Origin: a virus
Strand: one strand, 5' to 3'
Length of the DNA stretch: 22,646 bases
Virus record (IMG/VR): IMGVR_UViG_3300017775_000010
Span: 1-22,646 of that record
Part shown: piece by piece, positions 8,622-15,485 of the stretch
Layout: every line of letters starts with the position of its first letter
Numbering within the stretch: position 1 is the stretch's first letter
Program-made: the position numbers and the translations under genes
Notes under the pieces: generated by a model
The model's database searches: none
Told to the model about the DNA's origin: nothing
What the model saw: only the letters and a program-made list of their open reading frames with translations

Positions 8622-9334
8622 TATTTATCTCCAAAAAGTTCATCAAACAACTTTGTTTTATCATTTTTGGGTTTAACTTCTTTTTTATATTGCCACTTTT
8701 CAAATTCAATCCTAGATGCCATGTGGTCTGCATGGTGCATAACTATTGGTAGATTTGTCCTTAGACTTCTTTCTGGTAGATATGACTTTAAATATGTAGT
8801 ATTTGCTTCGTCATATACTCCGTCATGAGTAAGAATGCCTATCATCTCATTTTGAGATACTTTAACTTCGAATTCTTGAAGTAACCAAAGACTTCTATGT
8901 GGTACAGACATATGAACTATATCTGGATTGTTAGTATAAATTTTACCCTGATTCTTTCTATGCCATTCACTTGGATTTGGAATATAATACTCATTGTCTA
9001 AATCTCCAACCTTTCCCAGGTCATGATTAAGTGCTACAAACATTAACTCCTCGTGGCTATAATTATCCATATAAGCACCCATAACCTTCCACTGCTCATA
9101 TAGTATGCCTGCACACTTCATAACATTTAATACATGGTCAACATATCCTCCAATAAATGAATTGTGAAAGTGTTCTATACCAGATGCTGGTGCCATCATT
9201 ATTTGGTCTTGTAACTTTGAGTATAACTTAATTAACTGGTCTTTTCTTTCACCTGAAAAATTATTATTTATTTTAGCTAGTAAATTATCCCAATTCTCTT
9301 TTAATTGTTCTGCTGTTAAATCTATAGTGTGCAT
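8621..9334 (-). CDS. HD-domain metal-dependent phosphohydrolase-like protein
   Basis: I prefer the ATG at 9334 (237 residues): it has AAGGG upstream and overlaps the previous gene by 13 bases; an ATG at 9367 would overlap by 46 bases with no clear ribosome site. HD-family residues, counted from 9334, are H67 (GGYVDHVLNV), H104-D105 (ALNHDLGKVGD) and a distal H201/D203 (MHHADHMAS), the usual metal ligands. HD enzymes hydrolyse phosphomonoesters or phosphodiesters of nucleotides, often dNTPs or (p)ppGpp-type signals; the substrate cannot be told here. T4-like cyanophages encode similar HD proteins. It sits between the oxygenase and the small membrane protein in one operon. Confidence 0.8.
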   Translation of the reverse strand: MHTIDLTAEQLKENWDNLLAKINNNFSGERKDQLIKLYSKLQDQIMMAPASGIEHFHNSFIGGYVDHVLNVMKCAGILYEQWKVMGAYMDNYSHEELMFVALNHDLGKVGDLDNEYYIPNPSEWHRKNQGKIYTNNPDIVHMSVPHRSLWLLQEFEVKVSQNEMIGILTHDGVYDEANTTYLKSYLPERSLRTNLPIVMHHADHMASRIEFEKWQYKKEVKPKNDKTKLFDELFGDK

Positions 9335-9936
9335 TTGTTTTCCCTTATCCATTTTGTTGCTATCCATTTTTCACCACTTAACACAGGTAGACCTGAGTGA
9401 TATGATGCTTTATTTTCTATTAATTTTCTTTTACCAAATACCATTTGTTCTAGTAGGTTATGCCATATAACACACCTTCCCTTTTTTGGTACTATATTAA
9501 GCTCATCACACATTATAAATTGTGTTTCACCACCCCCAAAATTATCATTAAGATAAAATAGTGCAGTTGCTATTCTATTTCCCCCAGATTGTAGCATTCT
9601 ATTATAATGGGGAGACTCTTTATTAAAAAAATCATTATGGGGTTTATATTCCTGACCTTCTTGATATCTAATTATAGATGTACTTTCAAAGTTTTCCCTA
9701 TTAATTTTTGTTAGATATTCAGCTGCGGTATCTAGGTCATTTACAATATCTGAATCTTTTTGTAAAAAGCACTGATTGCTAGTTCTATAATTTTTACTAT
9801 AGTGGCCTTTTGGTGCACTATCTAGGGGCTGCTTAAATAATAAACCAGTTGAAAAGTCAATTAATTTATCACAATATTCCCCTGACAATACGTTGTCATA
9901 TACCTTAAACCAATTTGATTCTAAAACTAATTCCAT
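9322..9936 (-). CDS. 2-oxoglutarate/Fe(II)-dependent oxygenase (prolyl-4-hydroxylase-like)
   Basis: This 204-residue protein has the double-stranded beta-helix pattern of P4H-type oxygenases. The HxD pair is H100-N-D102 (YKPHNDFF), the distal histidine is H180 (ASYHSGLPV), and K190 (GEKWIATKWIRE) sits where the 2-oxoglutarate-binding basic residue is expected. Between them are the typical ATALFYLND and FGGGETQF strands. All iron ligands are present, so it is probably active. Such enzymes are frequent in marine T4-like phages; targets (proteins, DNA bases or lipids) are unknown. The gene lies between the ClpP-like protease and the HD protein, with one base between its start and the protease stop. 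Confidence 0.88.
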   Translation of the reverse strand: MELVLESNWFKVYDNVLSGEYCDKLIDFSTGLLFKQPLDSAPKGHYSKNYRTSNQCFLQKDSDIVNDLDTAAEYLTKINRENFESTSIIRYQEGQEYKPHNDFFNKESPHYNRMLQSGGNRIATALFYLNDNFGGGETQFIMCDELNIVPKKGRCVIWHNLLEQMVFGKRKLIENKASYHSGLPVLSGEKWIATKWIRENKCTL

Positions 9937-9937
9937 A

Positions 9938-10555
9938 TTAACCTATTATATCTATCAAACCAAGCTTAAGTGCTTCTTCTGCAGTTAAGAACAAATCTGT
10001 TCTTGTATTTTCTTTCCACCAAGCCGAATCTTTTTTTGTAGATTCTTCTAGTAGTGATAAACAATTTTCTTCCATCTTTTTATATTGTTTTGCAGAAGCT
10101 TGTATATCTGAGCTTTTTCCAATTTGTTTTGCGGAAGCTTCATGAAGCATAATTGTTGAATGTTTGCTACAAATTCTAGAACCTGTTGTGCATCCTAAAA
10201 TTACTGCAGCTGCACTCATTGCTTGCCCTCTAACAATAACATTTACCTTTACCTTTAATGACTTTATATAGTCTATAATACCAAACATCTCAAACATACA
10301 TCCCCCACTAGAATTTATAACTATTGTTATTGGTTCCTTTGCCTTTTCTTTTGGTCTTTCTCTTAATATTATTCTACATCTTGTCACTAAGTCGTATAGT
10401 GTAAACTCACCAATTTCACCTATCATATAAATTATACTATCATTAATATTCATGCTATTAAATATTTCTGAATATTGGTCCTTTGCTGTGTCTTGTACAG
10501 TAGTCTCTGGGGTAGCTATTGCCCTTTCGGGTTTATCATCATATACTTTTTTCAT
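9938..10555 (-). CDS. ClpP-like serine protease
   Basis: This 205-residue protein has the ClpP catalytic set: S114 in GQAMSAAAVILG, H138 in STIMLHEAS and D187 in NTRTDLFLTAEEALKLGLID, plus an oxyanion-type NSSGG at 81-85. Length matches bacterial ClpP (about 200). The ATG at 10555 lies one base after the upstream stop; a TTG three codons earlier is possible. ClpP forms barrels fed by AAA+ unfoldases such as ClpX, which are not in this window, so it would need a host partner or one elsewhere in the genome. Phage ClpP-like proteins can also be capsid-maturation proteases; here it is not next to capsid genes. It shares the window with a tmRNA that adds a ClpXP-type tag. Confidence 0.9.
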   Translation of the reverse strand: MKKVYDDKPERAIATPETTVQDTAKDQYSEIFNSMNINDSIIYMIGEIGEFTLYDLVTRCRIILRERPKEKAKEPITIVINSSGGCMFEMFGIIDYIKSLKVKVNVIVRGQAMSAAAVILGCTTGSRICSKHSTIMLHEASAKQIGKSSDIQASAKQYKKMEENCLSLLEESTKKDSAWWKENTRTDLFLTAEEALKLGLIDIIG

Positions 10556-10556
10556 A

Positions 10557-10778
10557 TTAGTCAAATAAAAGCTTTAATTGTCTTTTGTCTTCTTCGTGTT
10601 TGTTGTCTTTTGGTTTTGGAAATGCATTTTTAACACTACTATCTGCATAGCCTAGTGACTTAGCCATCCTTACACAGATATTTCTAAATTCAAATGCTGT
10701 TAAGTTATTTCCAATTTCAAAATTTATCTTTTGAGGCTCCTTTGTGCCGTCTCCTCTTATGTAAGTCAATTTATCCAT
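10557..10778 (-). CDS. Small soluble protein upstream of the ClpP-like gene
   Basis: This is a 73-residue protein with a lysine-rich C-terminus (PKPKDNKHEEDKRQLKLLFD) and no membrane segment. The ATG at 10778 has AGGAG nine bases upstream, and a candidate promoter sits at 10815-10849, so this may be the first gene of the protease-oxygenase-HD transcript. I do not recognise a family. Confidence 0.75.
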   Translation of the reverse strand: MDKLTYIRGDGTKEPQKINFEIGNNLTAFEFRNICVRMAKSLGYADSSVKNAFPKPKDNKHEEDKRQLKLLFD

Positions 10779-10814
10779 ATTATAGTCTCCTACTAGATTT
10801 GTTTAATTAAGTTT

Positions 10815-10849
10815 AATATAATAAAAATTTATGAAACTAGAAAATTTCC
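10815..10849 (-). promoter_or_regulatory. Candidate promoter (AGAAGTT motif class)
   Basis: On the minus strand GGAAATT (10849-10843) is followed after 20 bases by ATTATATT (10822-10815). The predicted start near 10809 gives a 31-base leader containing AGGAG before the ATG at 10778. It overlaps the 3' end of the zinc-ribbon gene. Confidence 0.6.
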
Positions 10850-11380
10850 TTCGCGGTATTTTTGAATTATTTCTTGAGATATCTTTCCATTTATTATTCT
10901 ACTATAGAATTTAATCTCTTTCATTATAACCTTTTTGTCTTTTTTCCATCTAGCCTTTGCAAGTTGCTTTTTAAGCCTATGTACTTGAACGCTAGCTCTT
11001 CTTTTTATATCTTCTTTTTGTTTTGGTTTTAATCTAAGTCTTTCTTTTACTTTGGTTGGTGAGAGTGTACCTTTAAGCTTAACTTGTTCTATGCCCTTAT
11101 AAAATACCCTACCATCTTTGTGTACAAATTCCTTCATCCACCTCCAACCCCTATGAAAACCAGAGGGACCCTTTGTCTGACTTTCGGGGCCTCCAAATTG
11201 TGCATTCATAGATTCACCAATACAATCTGAACATGTTATGGCTGTTGTTTCTTCACCAGCCTCTGTCATCTGGCCGCACAACCTACACTCCATATACCTA
11301 TATAGTGAATCTTTATTTTGATTCCACTTAGAACCTTTTCTAAATTCTGTTGAGTATTCTATTTTATTTTCATTTTTCAA
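10829..11380 (-). CDS. Zinc-ribbon protein with basic helical C-terminus
   Basis: The protein has a C-x2-C pair (CRLCG) and a second C-x2-C (CSDC) about 17 residues later, a four-cysteine zinc ribbon. The C-terminal half is very basic and helical (LRLKPKQKEDIKRRASVQVH, KKQLAKARWKKDKKVIMKEI), which suggests nucleic-acid binding. I choose TTG at 11380 because GAGGTGA lies about 8 bases upstream; a GTG at 11392 would sit right on that site. Both starts overlap the upstream membrane-protein gene. Length is 183 residues. The family is unknown; a transcription or packaging accessory would fit but is not shown. Confidence 0.75.
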   Translation of the reverse strand: MKNENKIEYSTEFRKGSKWNQNKDSLYRYMECRLCGQMTEAGEETTAITCSDCIGESMNAQFGGPESQTKGPSGFHRGWRWMKEFVHKDGRVFYKGIEQVKLKGTLSPTKVKERLRLKPKQKEDIKRRASVQVHRLKKQLAKARWKKDKKVIMKEIKFYSRIINGKISQEIIQKYREGNFLVS

Positions 11381-12431
11381 AGCCTGTATCACCTCTAAAT
11401 ATATCTTTGCCGTGCTTATCTTTTGTCATACCTTTAGCTATCCATTCTTCTATTTTTTTTACTCTACCCTCACCATAAATATCTGATTTATCTACTGATG
11501 TATCTACTGATGTATCTTCCTCTACATTATTTTCTTTATTGGACACAATATTGGTTGGGGGTTTGGCATCATGAGTTCGTAGTGTTGGTTCTTTTTTATT
11601 TATCTTTATTTTTCGCGGTCTTAAATCTGGTCTTTTTATTTGAGAAAAAGCCATATTAGTAGCTACTACAAGTGCTATAGCGAGTGGGTCAAATACAAAT
11701 ACAATTAAAAGCAAAAAATAATTAACAACTTTGTCCATAGACCAACCAGTTGTCTTTGCCAGGTACTTAAGTGGACCTAATTCTCTTTGGTCTTCATTAG
11801 ATATTTCTTTTTCTAGTAAAGCTATATCAGTTGTTGTAATTGAATCTAATATAGCTTCTAATTTTATACTAAGATTATCCCTATCTGCAATTGTAGTTTT
11901 TAGTTCTGCTTGTAACGCTCTTCTTGCTGAGCTGGATGATGATGTGATTACTGTTTCAGAATTTTTATCATACCATGATACTGAATGTGGGTTAGATAAT
12001 GATGTTCTTAAATCTGAGATTGATTGATTTATTTGAGTCTTCTCAAGTGTTAAGTCTTCTTTCGTTTCTTGAAACCTAATTTGTTTTTGGCTAAGGATTG
12101 CAAGTGACTTGTCAAGTAGTTCCGACTGAGTTGCAGTTGATTGATAAGCTCCAGATAAAAATCCATATATGCCCCCTGATGTTATTATCATTAAAACAAA
12201 ACATGCAACACCTAAATAAAATCTTAAGAACTTATTTATAGTATCCCAATATTGATATAATAAAGATGCTACTACTAATTTAGCAAACTCTAATGAGCCA
12301 GCCATTATTATCACCTCTGTACTGGCTCCTGCAAATAACTTACTTAAGCCAAATACTGAATAGAAGGCTGCAGATGCTGACACTAAAAGTGCCGATACTA
12401 AAATCAACAAGGGAAATAATATTCTTTTCAT
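11370..12431 (-). CDS. Multi-pass membrane protein with central coiled coil
   Basis: This 353-residue protein has membrane segments at about residues 4-25, 38-60 and 70-95, then a helical coiled-coil region rich in Gln, Ser and Glu (about 100-210), and another membrane segment at about 234-258 (VNYFLLLIVFVFDPLAIALV). The tail after 260 is basic then acidic and contains an imperfect repeat (DTSVDTSVDKSD). Similar large membrane proteins with DUF4407-like layout occur in marine T4-like phages, and their role is not known. It may act at the host envelope. It is preceded by two small genes in the same operon. Confidence 0.82.
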   Translation of the reverse strand: MKRILFPLLILVSALLVSASAAFYSVFGLSKLFAGASTEVIIMAGSLEFAKLVVASLLYQYWDTINKFLRFYLGVACFVLMIITSGGIYGFLSGAYQSTATQSELLDKSLAILSQKQIRFQETKEDLTLEKTQINQSISDLRTSLSNPHSVSWYDKNSETVITSSSSSARRALQAELKTTIADRDNLSIKLEAILDSITTTDIALLEKEISNEDQRELGPLKYLAKTTGWSMDKVVNYFLLLIVFVFDPLAIALVVATNMAFSQIKRPDLRPRKIKINKKEPTLRTHDAKPPTNIVSNKENNVEEDTSVDTSVDKSDIYGEGRVKKIEEWIAKGMTKDKHGKDIFRGDTGFEK

Positions 12432-12635
12432 TTATCTTTCTAAGCCAATATAGTATCTTATTTTCTCATTGATGTTGTGAATCTTATTTAATTCTTTTCT
12501 AATATCACTTACGTGAATTTTATCTGCTGCAGACCTTACCATCATCTCTTCAACCTTTTTAACTTGCATTTCTAGGTTCTTTGAAAGTTGAGTAACTTCA
12601 TCTTTATATTTCATTGCTGTCCATACTTGTGCCAT
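12432..12635 (-). CDS. Small coiled-coil protein
   Basis: This is a 67-residue charged, all-helical protein with heptad-like spacing of hydrophobic residues (VTQLSKNLEMQVKKVEEMMV). The ATG at 12635 follows GAGAG about 11 bases upstream, and its stop abuts the start of the membrane-protein gene. It could partner with that protein's coiled coil; this is inferred only from adjacency and shape. Confidence 0.7.
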   Translation of the reverse strand: MAQVWTAMKYKDEVTQLSKNLEMQVKKVEEMMVRSAADKIHVSDIRKELNKIHNINEKIRYYIGLER

Positions 12636-12637
12636 AA

Positions 12638-13300
12638 CTAATTCTCTCCAATTCTTTCATACATTAGTGTATGAATTTTCTTTTTATTATAGGGATTTTC
12701 TATTATTCTATAAGCAATATCTTCTATCCCCTCATTACTTAATTTTTCTTTTATTTTTTCTATACTTGTAAGATGATATGAGCTTAATACTACTGTTCCT
12801 GTCTTTGGTAATACAGAAACCTTAATAGAATCAAATAAATCATTATCAGAATGATTATAGTATATTGTATTAATAATATTATATATATTACGCATGTCTT
12901 CTTTATTTTCAGCTATCGGACTCATTAGGTCTTCTAGTGTTGATAAAAAATCAGACTTTTCATTAACAGACATAGAAAGTAAGCCAGTAATAAAGTCATC
13001 TAATATATTATCAAATCTTCTCTCTGTTATAAAGTCTTGATAATTAGATACGTCTACGCCCTTTCCAGTTGGCCATACTCCATCCGTACGACCACTATTT
13101 CTTTTTTTGTAGTTTGTTTTTATCCACTTGTCGTAGTCCATGTTAAATATATTGCCAACTGGACTTTTCATGGTGAGCCTTTCATTTACACCATGAGCGT
13201 AACTAAGTATATGCTTTCTAAGTATCTTATCTTTAATCAAGTAAGAATTTTTTAAAAAGTCCTTTATATTACATAAAAATAGCTTTTTCTTATTAGTCAT
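12638..13300 (-). CDS. Hypothetical protein downstream of the tmRNA
   Basis: This is a 220-residue soluble, Lys/Asn/Asp-rich, mainly helical protein with no recognised motif. The ATG at 13300 follows AAGGAA. It is the first protein gene after the tmRNA and may share its transcript. The family is unknown. Confidence 0.78.
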   Translation of the reverse strand: MTNKKKLFLCNIKDFLKNSYLIKDKILRKHILSYAHGVNERLTMKSPVGNIFNMDYDKWIKTNYKKRNSGRTDGVWPTGKGVDVSNYQDFITERRFDNILDDFITGLLSMSVNEKSDFLSTLEDLMSPIAENKEDMRNIYNIINTIYYNHSDNDLFDSIKVSVLPKTGTVVLSSYHLTSIEKIKEKLSNEGIEDIAYRIIENPYNKKKIHTLMYERIGEN

Positions 13301-13380
13301 ATCTTATTCCTTTAAAATTTACCAACCATCCTCCGGGCTTTTACGACAAAGGCCCCATTATACCGTCCGGGTCAAGGAGC

Positions 13381-13413
13381 CTAAGCTGCCATCGCCATTT
13401 CAACTGATTCGCC
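13381..13413 (-). other. tmRNA tag-peptide reading frame ending AMAA
   Basis: The frame GGC GAA TCA GTT GAA ATG GCG ATG GCA GCT TAG encodes GESVEMAMAA and a stop. The C-terminal A-x-A-A matches known proteolysis tags (ALAA, AVAA), where the last residues are read by ClpX. The exact resume codon is uncertain: the frame stays open upstream through CGT-GTA-ACT, so the tag may be one to three residues longer. Confidence 0.8.
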
Positions 13414-13468
13414 AGTTACACGTGACCTCCCTATACCCTTATCTTGCTGTCAATTCCAAAACACCCCC

Positions 13469-13488
13469 ATATCGTAAATATGTTTTAG
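13469..13488 (-). other. tmRNA intervening spacer removed in maturation
   Basis: These 20 bases lie between the discriminator A and the first G of the acceptor stem. Five bases on each side of a TTACG loop pair (CATAT with ATATG, the last G being part of the acceptor run). This caps the acceptor stem in the precursor. In known two-piece tmRNAs this loop is cut out by host RNases. Confidence 0.75.
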
Positions 13489-13538
13489 TGGAGGTGACGG
13501 GATTCGAACCCGTGTCCAAACAAGCAGCTAATATAAGT

Positions 13539-13820
13539 CTAACGGCCATTTTTCTTTAGTTTAACTAATATAGCACATCTTTCATACCATTCCATTTCTG
13601 TATAGTGTTCAATTAGTGTGTCAATTACTTCAGTGAAGTTTACATTTTCACTATATGGGTTAAATGGTAATGCAACTCTATTAGCATCTTCTTCAAATAG
13701 TGATTCAAATGTATCACTGCCCGTAAGAATGTTATATGCATTCTCCATTGCATTATTTACTAATTCAAGTTCATTAGTTTCAAATTTACTATTTTCAAAT
13801 AGGCTATCCATTCCTTCCAT
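13539..13820 (-). CDS. Small acidic protein directly upstream of the tmRNA
   Basis: This is a 93-residue acidic protein (many Glu and Asn) with no membrane segment. The ATG at 13820 follows AAAGGA. Its stop codon touches the first bases of the tmRNA acceptor piece, so the two probably share a transcript and must be separated by processing. Within the gene a TGTGCTATATT stretch near 13568-13578 could be a -10 element for the tmRNA itself. The family is unknown. Confidence 0.75.
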   Translation of the reverse strand: MEGMDSLFENSKFETNELELVNNAMENAYNILTGSDTFESLFEEDANRVALPFNPYSENVNFTEVIDTLIEHYTEMEWYERCAILVKLKKNGR

Positions 13821-13843
13821 ATTATTATCCTTTATTATAAATA

Positions 13844-14254
13844 TTACTTATTACTTAATAATTTACTTATTCTCTTATGCTTATTAAAAATTTTATTAAT
13901 GTCCTTCAAAGCATCTTTGGCTGGTTTTATACCAGTTGATAAATATTTTGACTTTATATTAAAAATTTTATTTTTGTCATCTTTGTATTCTTCAATGTCA
14001 AAATTAGAATGTCCAGCTGACAACTTTATATTAATTTTAATTAAATCTAATACCTTATCTAATTTGACTAATATTACATTGTCCTTACCACTAATATCTG
14101 TGGCTGCATCAAGTGCAGACTTTACATTGTCAAATATCTTATCTAGATTATAATCTCTATCTTTTCCCAGATTCTTTAGCTTTTTTGTTTGTTGGTCTTT
14201 TTTTATAAGACTTCCACCCATTTGAGCTAGTTTTTTTCTTACCTCTTTGTCCAT
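13844..14254 (-). CDS. Lysine-rich helical protein
   Basis: This is a 136-residue, Lys/Asp/Asn-rich, helical soluble protein. Its start at 14254 lies 98 bases inside the upstream small membrane-protein gene, an unusually long overlap here; a second ATG at 14221 shortens it to 65 bases. No family is recognised. Confidence 0.65.
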   Translation of the reverse strand: MDKEVRKKLAQMGGSLIKKDQQTKKLKNLGKDRDYNLDKIFDNVKSALDAATDISGKDNVILVKLDKVLDLIKINIKLSAGHSNFDIEEYKDDKNKIFNIKSKYLSTGIKPAKDALKDINKIFNKHKRISKLLSNK

Positions 14255-14408
14255 TTCTACTTTTTTCTAATTCCTCTTTTAATAGCCTATTCTTTAGTTG
14301 GCTATCAAAAAGAGATTGTTCTAGGTTAGCTAACCTCTTTTCGCTTCTAATTATTAGCGCTGTATAAATTCCTAGCGCTATAATAAATAATATACTACTT
14401 ACTATCAT
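14157..14408 (-). CDS. Small membrane-anchored protein with basic tail
   Basis: This 83-residue protein has an N-terminal membrane segment (residues 1-20, IVSSILFIIALGIYTALII), a charged helix (21-52) with coiled-coil pattern, and a strongly basic tail (GKKKTSSNGWKSYKKRP). The ATG at 14408 has AAGGAG about 14 bases upstream. The last 98 bases also encode the start of the next gene in another frame, so the basic tail may be a by-product of the overlap. The shape recalls an inner-membrane spanin, but nothing specific supports that. Confidence 0.65.
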   Translation of the reverse strand: MIVSSILFIIALGIYTALIIRSEKRLANLEQSLFDSQLKNRLLKEELEKSRNGQRGKKKTSSNGWKSYKKRPTNKKAKESGKR

Positions 14409-14425
14409 ACATTTAACTCCTTCTT

Positions 14426-14749
14426 TTAATCGGCATAATGAGTGCCTATGTTTTTCCCAATCATGCCTAATCTTGATGATACATTAAATGTGTGTTTTGC
14501 ATCATTTAGTGTATCAATAATTCTATTGGCTTCAGTAAAGGTAATTTCATGTCTTTTACCTCCAATAAGTAAAAACCCCATAGTCGTTTGTGTAGCTGGT
14601 GGAATGATATTTTCATTGTCTGTCATTCTAAATTCTATGCCAGACCAAAGCTTACCATACTTTTCAGCATTAAAGGGTTTGTGTTGATTGTGAATTGTTT
14701 TTTTTACTTGGTGACTTCCTTTCCAAGGTTTTTTATTGTACTTTGACAT
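14426..14749 (-). CDS. Hypothetical protein
   Basis: This is a 107-residue protein with a basic N-terminus (SKYNKKPWKGSHQVKK) followed by a compact alpha/beta domain. It contains GFLLIGGKRHEITFTEANRI, which resembles a short strand-turn-strand-helix unit. No ribosome site is visible before the ATG at 14749; translation may follow from the upstream gene, whose stop lies 10 bases away. The family is unknown. Confidence 0.72.
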   Translation of the reverse strand: MSKYNKKPWKGSHQVKKTIHNQHKPFNAEKYGKLWSGIEFRMTDNENIIPPATQTTMGFLLIGGKRHEITFTEANRIIDTLNDAKHTFNVSSRLGMIGKNIGTHYAD

Positions 14750-14759
14750 TTTTTTTATT

Positions 14760-14975
14760 TTAATGTTTATTAATAAATTCTTTTTGTTTCTCTATTGCCT
14801 TATCAAGCTCAGATTTATCTGTTATTCTAGTATAATCATTTGTTGCTTTATAATAGCATCTATCCATTGCGTAATGATGAAAATTTGCATTACCTTTTTC
14901 TACTTCCTTACCAATTTTTACTAGTGACTTAGAATCACTAATTTCTGCTGATAAAAATCCATTTGTGTATTTCAT
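14760..14975 (-). CDS. Small soluble protein
   Basis: This is a 71-residue protein with a helical C-terminus (KSELDKAIEKQKEFINKH). The ATG at 14975 is preceded by an AT-rich leader with no ribosome site, about 14 bases after the predicted transcription start of the promoter at 14995-15029. The family is unknown. Confidence 0.7.
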   Translation of the reverse strand: MKYTNGFLSAEISDSKSLVKIGKEVEKGNANFHHYAMDRCYYKATNDYTRITDKSELDKAIEKQKEFINKH

Positions 14976-14994
14976 ATAATTTTTTATTTATTTT

Positions 14995-15029
14995 AATATA
15001 ATCATTTTTTCTTAATAATAAAAACTTTT
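14995..15029 (-). promoter_or_regulatory. Candidate promoter (AGAAGTT motif class)
   Basis: On the minus strand AAAAGTT (15029-15023) is followed after 20 bases by ATTATATT (15002-14995). A TTTTTA run occupies the -35 position. The predicted start is near 14989, 14 bases before the ATG at 14975. It lies in the gap after the nuclease-like gene. Confidence 0.65.
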
Positions 15030-15035
15030 ATTCAA

Positions 15036-15485
15036 TTATTTTTGTAATAAGTCCCACCTTTCAAAATAGTTATCTACATTATCTCTCCACTGAATGTGGG
15101 GAGATGGAAGGTCCTTATATTCTTTTGCTTCTAGTCTTCGCATATGATTAGCAATATATTGCTTTATAATCTTAGACGGTACAACATAAAAGTCTGGTCT
15201 ATATCCTGGCTTTTTTAGTTTTACAAATATATAAAACAAATTCTTTAAGCTATTTTCTCTGCATCTTTCAGCACCAATACTCCAAGAGCTATATCCGGGC
15301 CTACTACACTTTACTTGAAAAAGCTTTGATTCATTTTTGTTGTCATCATAAGCCATTATATCATATACGGGATTGTTTTTTAAGCATCTTAGTGCATTAA
15401 GGCCTAGACCTGCTAATTCTGCTAGTGCATAAAATTCACCTGCAATACCTACCTGCCCTTTATCTAGCTTATACGTTTCTTCCAT
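15036..15485 (-). CDS. PD-(D/E)XK nuclease-like protein
   Basis: This 149-residue protein shows the PD-(D/E)XK pattern: E17 in an N-terminal helix (GIAGEFYALAELAGLGLNA), D42 in NPVYDIMAYD, and Q57-V-K59 in KLFQVKCSRPG, matching E...D...(E/Q)xK of Holliday-junction resolvase-like and restriction-like enzymes. The ATG at 15485 overlaps the ligase gene by 17 bases; a TTG two codons earlier is also possible. Fusion-free adjacency to DNA ligase suggests a role in DNA repair or recombination, or host DNA breakdown. The fold call is from motif spacing only. Confidence 0.75.
   Translation of the reverse strand: MEETYKLDKGQVGIAGEFYALAELAGLGLNALRCLKNNPVYDIMAYDDNKNESKLFQVKCSRPGYSSWSIGAERCRENSLKNLFYIFVKLKKPGYRPDFYVVPSKIIKQYIANHMRRLEAKEYKDLPSPHIQWRDNVDNYFERWDLLQK

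Larger units (their letters stand above)
13325..13540 (-). ncRNA. ssrA: Circularly permuted (two-piece) tmRNA
   Basis: Read on the minus strand, the tRNA-like 3' part comes first and the 5' part second, as in alphaproteobacterial, some cyanobacterial and some betaproteobacterial tmRNA genes. The T arm is ACGGG-TTCGAAT-CCCGT (13513-13497). The acceptor stem is seven base pairs: GGGGGTG (13468-13462) with CACCTCC (13496-13490), including one G-U pair, and A13489 as discriminator; CCA is not encoded. A 20-base spacer (13488-13469) with CATAT/ATATG pairing joins the two ends and would be removed. The D-loop analogue GGAATTGACAG follows. Helix P2 forms across the permutation: CAGC (13449-13446) with GCTG (13528-13525) and ATAAG (13442-13438) with CTTAT (13537-13533). 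The tag frame ends at 13381. A later hairpin lies at 13335-13355 with outer CTCC/GGAG pairs. The 3' limit is approximate. Confidence 0.92.

Noticed and set aside
8533-8733. A 66-codon minus-strand frame between the HD protein and small membrane protein.
   Set aside because: It lies wholly within two better-supported genes in other frames and has no ribosome site.
12233-12240. A perfect minus-strand TATAAATA inside the membrane-protein gene.
   Set aside because: No gene starts just downstream; probably chance.
13490-13513. The T-arm and acceptor strand looked at first like a lone tRNA.
   Set aside because: No anticodon or D arm lies upstream in tRNA order; the acceptor partner lies downstream after a short spacer, which identifies a permuted tmRNA.
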